Shown one piece after another: positions 13,377 to 15,912 of a stretch of 15,912 bases of DNA (position 1 is its first letter; every line of letters starts with the position of its first letter). The position numbers were made by a program, and so were the translations under genes. The notes beneath the pieces are model-generated. The model was not told where the DNA came from. It saw only the letters and a list, made by a program, of their open reading frames with translations, and did not search any database. The stretch is from NCBI GenBank assembly GCA_900556585.1, contig USPD01000024.1, positions 1 to 15,912 of the forward strand, written 5' to 3'. Source of the DNA: an uncultured Eggerthella sp. Its GTDB lineage: Bacteria; Actinomycetota; Coriobacteriia; Coriobacteriales; Eggerthellaceae.

Positions 13377-15200
13377 TTATTGTTCTTCAGCATGCGACTG
13401 CACTTCGTCTACAGGCATGTCATCAATCTTGATACGCAATTTCTCCGTCGTTCCATCCAGGTGCTCAAAACGTTCATTTTTAATATCGGAGTTCAAGAAC
13501 ACCACCGCATGGCCGGCATCCATTGCAAAATGAAAGTTTGCTTCACTTAAATGATGAAGCTCTCCAGCAATAATCTTGTCGGTACGCTTCGACAAGTTAT
13601 TTAACATATATGCATTCATATGCAAGTAATACAATAATTGCAAGGTACGATCATTTACTGCTTTTCCCCGATTAATGTCACGACGAATTTGCAATAACAA
13701 ACGCTCATCTACTCGTTCCATTTCCTGAACCTTATGAGAAATTGTCAGGTTACGACGAGCTTGCAATAAAACAAAAATAATAGTCAGAACGAGCAAGGTT
13801 CCGCACAGAACGAACAAAAGTCTAATAAACAGCGTATCCCCTAATGACATGGTTGAATATAACGCCGTCAACGCAAGCTGTGTACCTGCAGCCATAGATA
13901 CTGCCGGGCCAAAGTTCAAAAGAATAACGGTATACCCTAAAACCAGCACACAAAGCAAACGTATTTCTATCGGAATAAAGTGGATGGCACCCACAAAAAT
14001 AGCGATACCGATAAACATGCCTAGCGTTTGACTGCCCATCATTTTTATTGTTTCGTCACGATAGGTATTCAACATTAAAAACGAAGTGAGAGGAATCCAC
14101 ACCCCAAAGCGAGTATCAAAATGAGCACTCATAACTTCAGAAATCAAGAAACCCACTCCTACAATTACTGAAAGCTGAATTGCGAATCTAACTTGCGGAT
14201 TCTTATGAGAGAAATTATCAAAAATAAATCGTGCCCGATACTTCAAGCCTTTCCACAGCGGTGTTGAATCATCTCTCGATAATGAACTTTCTCTCAACGT
14301 ACGTACAAGCGCTTCGAGCGTTGCGCGCCATGCCGTATCGTGTTCCAAATTGTCTAGCGAATGAACTTCCAAGAAGTTTTCTAGGGTATCAATCATTGCA
14401 CGAACCTGTAGAATTCTGCCCTTGCCAAATGCTAGAAAAACCTCCGACAAGTCAAGCAAGTATGTTTGCTCTTTCTCATCCATGGTTCGTACATTACGAG
14501 AAGCTGCTTGAATCATATCGGCAACTTGTTCTGCGCATACAAGAAGCGAAAACGTATAACGTTGCCTACCGCTTAGCAAACCGCCTTGTCTAAACGTTGC
14601 TCCATATTCGGTATTACAATATTCCTGAGCAATTCTATAAACGCGATGCGAATCAATATCTGCCGTATTTCCATGAGATAGATCAATCAGCTGAAAGCCT
14701 ATATCATCAAAAGCACGCATAATAAACCTACGATCACGAGCGATCGCACTATCTTTTTTAACTGCTTTCATAGCATAAATAAATGCCGTTGTGCACGCTA
14801 TAGCAAAGATAGTAGCACCGAGTCTTATAGGTATTTCTTTGACCCCAATTGGATAGATTTCAAGTAAAAGAAAGCCCATCCCTAGCATAAAGAAGTTGCG
14901 TGGTAAGTAAGGATCCGAATTAAGAAGCGTAATGCCAAACATATATACAGCGCTACCTACCACCAACAACACAGGATGCAAACCAGCAATAGAAGCACAA
15001 AGGCTCATCAAGAAAAATAAAAATGCATGCTTTAGATAGTTAGCAAACGAAAGCCCTAAGGTTTCCACCATTGTTTTTGCAAACGACTGAAAAACAATGC
15101 CCAACAAAGCATCTTCAACGCCAAAAAGATTATATTCAACAAAAAAGAGCACAACGAGAAAGACTACATAAGGAATTACTTCCAAAATGCGCTTTCCCAT
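13377..15200 (-). CDS. FUSC family membrane protein (aromatic acid exporter-like)
   Basis: A 607-residue protein with two hydrophobic bundles (about residues 8-147 and 337-480) joined by a soluble, helical cytoplasmic region (148-335) and followed by a cytoplasmic tail (481-607). The second bundle contains the FUSC signature region FGVWIPLTSFLMLNTYRDE (365-383) followed by MMGSQTLGMFIG (387-398). Architecture matches YccS/YhfK and fusaric-acid-resistance-like proteins; some relatives export aromatic acids, but most, including those in Gram-positives, are uncharacterised. GGGAGAGGG just before the ATG is a strong ribosome-binding site. It follows a LysR-type regulator by 23 bp on the same strand, suggesting one transcript. 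Substrate unknown. Confidence 0.85.
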   Translation of the reverse strand: MGKRILEVIPYVVFLVVLFFVEYNLFGVEDALLGIVFQSFAKTMVETLGLSFANYLKHAFLFFLMSLCASIAGLHPVLLVVGSAVYMFGITLLNSDPYLPRNFFMLGMGFLLLEIYPIGVKEIPIRLGATIFAIACTTAFIYAMKAVKKDSAIARDRRFIMRAFDDIGFQLIDLSHGNTADIDSHRVYRIAQEYCNTEYGATFRQGGLLSGRQRYTFSLLVCAEQVADMIQAASRNVRTMDEKEQTYLLDLSEVFLAFGKGRILQVRAMIDTLENFLEVHSLDNLEHDTAWRATLEALVRTLRESSLSRDDSTPLWKGLKYRARFIFDNFSHKNPQVRFAIQLSVIVGVGFLISEVMSAHFDTRFGVWIPLTSFLMLNTYRDETIKMMGSQTLGMFIGIAIFVGAIHFIPIEIRLLCVLVLGYTVILLNFGPAVSMAAGTQLALTALYSTMSLGDTLFIRLLFVLCGTLLVLTIIFVLLQARRNLTISHKVQEMERVDERLLLQIRRDINRGKAVNDRTLQLLYYLHMNAYMLNNLSKRTDKIIAGELHHLSEANFHFAMDAGHAVVFLNSDIKNERFEHLDGTTEKLRIKIDDMPVDEVQSHAEEQ

Positions 15201-15223
15201 TACCCTCTCCCTTAATCAACTAA

Positions 15224-15912
15224 TTAGTCACCATTTTTTAGAAACGATTCATCAACCTTACCTTGCTTACCATCCCATTGCATGTGTTCAGCTAAAGCAA
15301 TCATATTTTCTACAGCTCGCGTTTTATGAGCATTCTTTCGATAAGCAAGATATATTTGATGCGCTCCCTTGCCCGCATTATCAGCAAAAGGAATACGAAT
15401 AAGCTCTGGAAATGGAGCTAACCCAAGAGTATCTAAAGATATTCCTAGCAAATCAGGATTTACTGAAACTTCGCCACCAAGAGTGATCTCATCATCGCAC
15501 CATTGTTTAATACTTAAATCGAATTTTTCAATAAGTCCTTTTACTTCGCTACCAATCGAAGTATCAGGCCTATACGTAACAATTTCTGATTTCCGCATTT
15601 CAGCAAGACCAATGCAATCCTTGTTTGCGAGCGGATTATCCTTATGCACTACCGCAACAAAATCTTGTGCCAGCACTGGAATAAATTCGATATCAGGCAA
15701 TCCTTCAACATACGCACAAATAACGATATCGTATGTTCCGTCCTCTAATCTGTCTAAAAGACCTTGCGTTAGCCCTTGATAAAGGCGAACATCCACTTGC
15801 GTACCATAAATCGTGCGATACGTACGCAAAAGTGTTGGCAAATAATCTGATTGAACCGTAAAAATTGTGCCTATATCAATCGTCCCGGAAAGACTATTAG
15901 CATGTTCTTGAG
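15224..15912 (-). CDS. LysR-type transcriptional regulator, N-terminus outside window
   Basis: Only the effector-binding part is visible: 228 residues reading through the right window edge with no stop. An internal TTG at 15841 is not the start. The frame shows the usual beginning of the LysR substrate-binding domain, SGTIDIGTIFTVQSDYLPTL, then subdomain features YDIVICAYVEG, FVAVVHKDNPLA and LGISLDTLGLAPFPE, and ends shortly after the domain. The winged-helix DNA-binding domain should lie beyond the window. It is immediately upstream of the FUSC gene on the same strand, 23 bp apart, so it probably controls that gene, possibly with autoregulation. Being co-directional in one operon is less common than the divergent arrangement of LysR regulators and targets. 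The ligand is unknown. Confidence 0.88.
   Translation of the reverse strand, partial: QEHANSLSGTIDIGTIFTVQSDYLPTLLRTYRTIYGTQVDVRLYQGLTQGLLDRLEDGTYDIVICAYVEGLPDIEFIPVLAQDFVAVVHKDNPLANKDCIGLAEMRKSEIVTYRPDTSIGSEVKGLIEKFDLSIKQWCDDEITLGGEVSVNPDLLGISLDTLGLAPFPELIRIPFADNAGKGAHQIYLAYRKNAHKTRAVENMIALAEHMQWDGKQGKVDESFLKNGD

Noticed and set aside
13144..13550. Open frames on both strands both encoding LSGKWEF
   Set aside because: The shared peptide is produced by the perfect 21-bp inverted repeat. The plus frame also overlaps the end of the FUSC gene. Neither has a ribosome-binding site.
15839..15841. TTG as start of the LysR-type gene
   Set aside because: The frame stays open to the window edge and the residues upstream match the normal beginning of the LysR effector domain, so the gene is truncated by the window.
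1..15912. CRISPR arrays, tRNA or rRNA genes, insertion sequences
   Set aside because: Intergenic regions were read for regular spaced repeats, cloverleaf features and transposase-like frames; none was found.

Overview
The window looks like ordinary chromosome from a member of the Actinomycetota, most plausibly the class Coriobacteriia. The reasons are indirect. A pyrG gene sits directly upstream of xerD on the same strand, close to the pyrG-(NUDIX)-xerD arrangement known from actinobacteria. The MurJ homologue carries the 'P..iYEL..sGvL' version of its N-terminal motif rather than the proteobacterial arginine-rich one. Base composition is moderate (by eye in the mid-40s % GC), which fits some Coriobacteriia better than classic high-GC actinobacteria. 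No species is claimed.

Layout: (1) 1-2292, minus strand: CTP synthase pyrG followed by the tyrosine recombinase xerD, which runs off the left edge; a perfect 12-bp inverted repeat lies between them. (2) 2519-4000, plus: a DUF1846/UPF0371 protein of unsettled function. (3) 4095-5177, plus: a complete guanidine cassette with an extended -10 promoter, a guanidine-I (ykkC class) riboswitch, an intrinsic terminator overlapping the aptamer 3' end, and two small multidrug resistance (SMR) genes resembling the YkkC/YkkD pair, presumably a heteromeric guanidinium exporter. (4) 5186-7793: the lipid II flippase murJ (minus) divergent from NAD kinase nadK (plus). (5) 7794-8530: a 737-bp gene-free stretch between convergent nadK and map, holding short repeats, stem-loops and a perfect 25-bp inverted repeat. 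(6) 8531-12992: methionine aminopeptidase map (minus) divergent from a probable operon of a membrane-anchored CapA-like protein, mtnA and a short-chain dehydrogenase (plus). (7) 12993-13376: a gene-free convergent gap with a long stem-loop and a 182-bp element bounded by perfect 21-bp inverted repeats. (8) 13377-15912, minus: a LysR-type regulator (5' end outside the window) followed 23 bp later by a FUSC-family membrane protein.

How the parts work together: the only complete, self-contained regulatory circuit is the guanidine module, in which ligand binding should block the terminator and switch on the exporter pair. LysR-FUSC looks like a regulator-transporter pair for an unknown, perhaps aromatic acid, substrate. 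The other genes are housekeeping (CTP and NADP synthesis, chromosome dimer resolution, peptidoglycan export, N-terminal methionine removal). The parts not explained by known genes are the two inverted-repeat elements. Both lie in convergent intergenic gaps, and their arms share a faint TGGGNG...TTTG core and, if translated, similar W-[GE]-[HF]-x-[KR] peptides. They are the best candidates for something undescribed. No tRNA, rRNA, CRISPR array or insertion sequence was seen.
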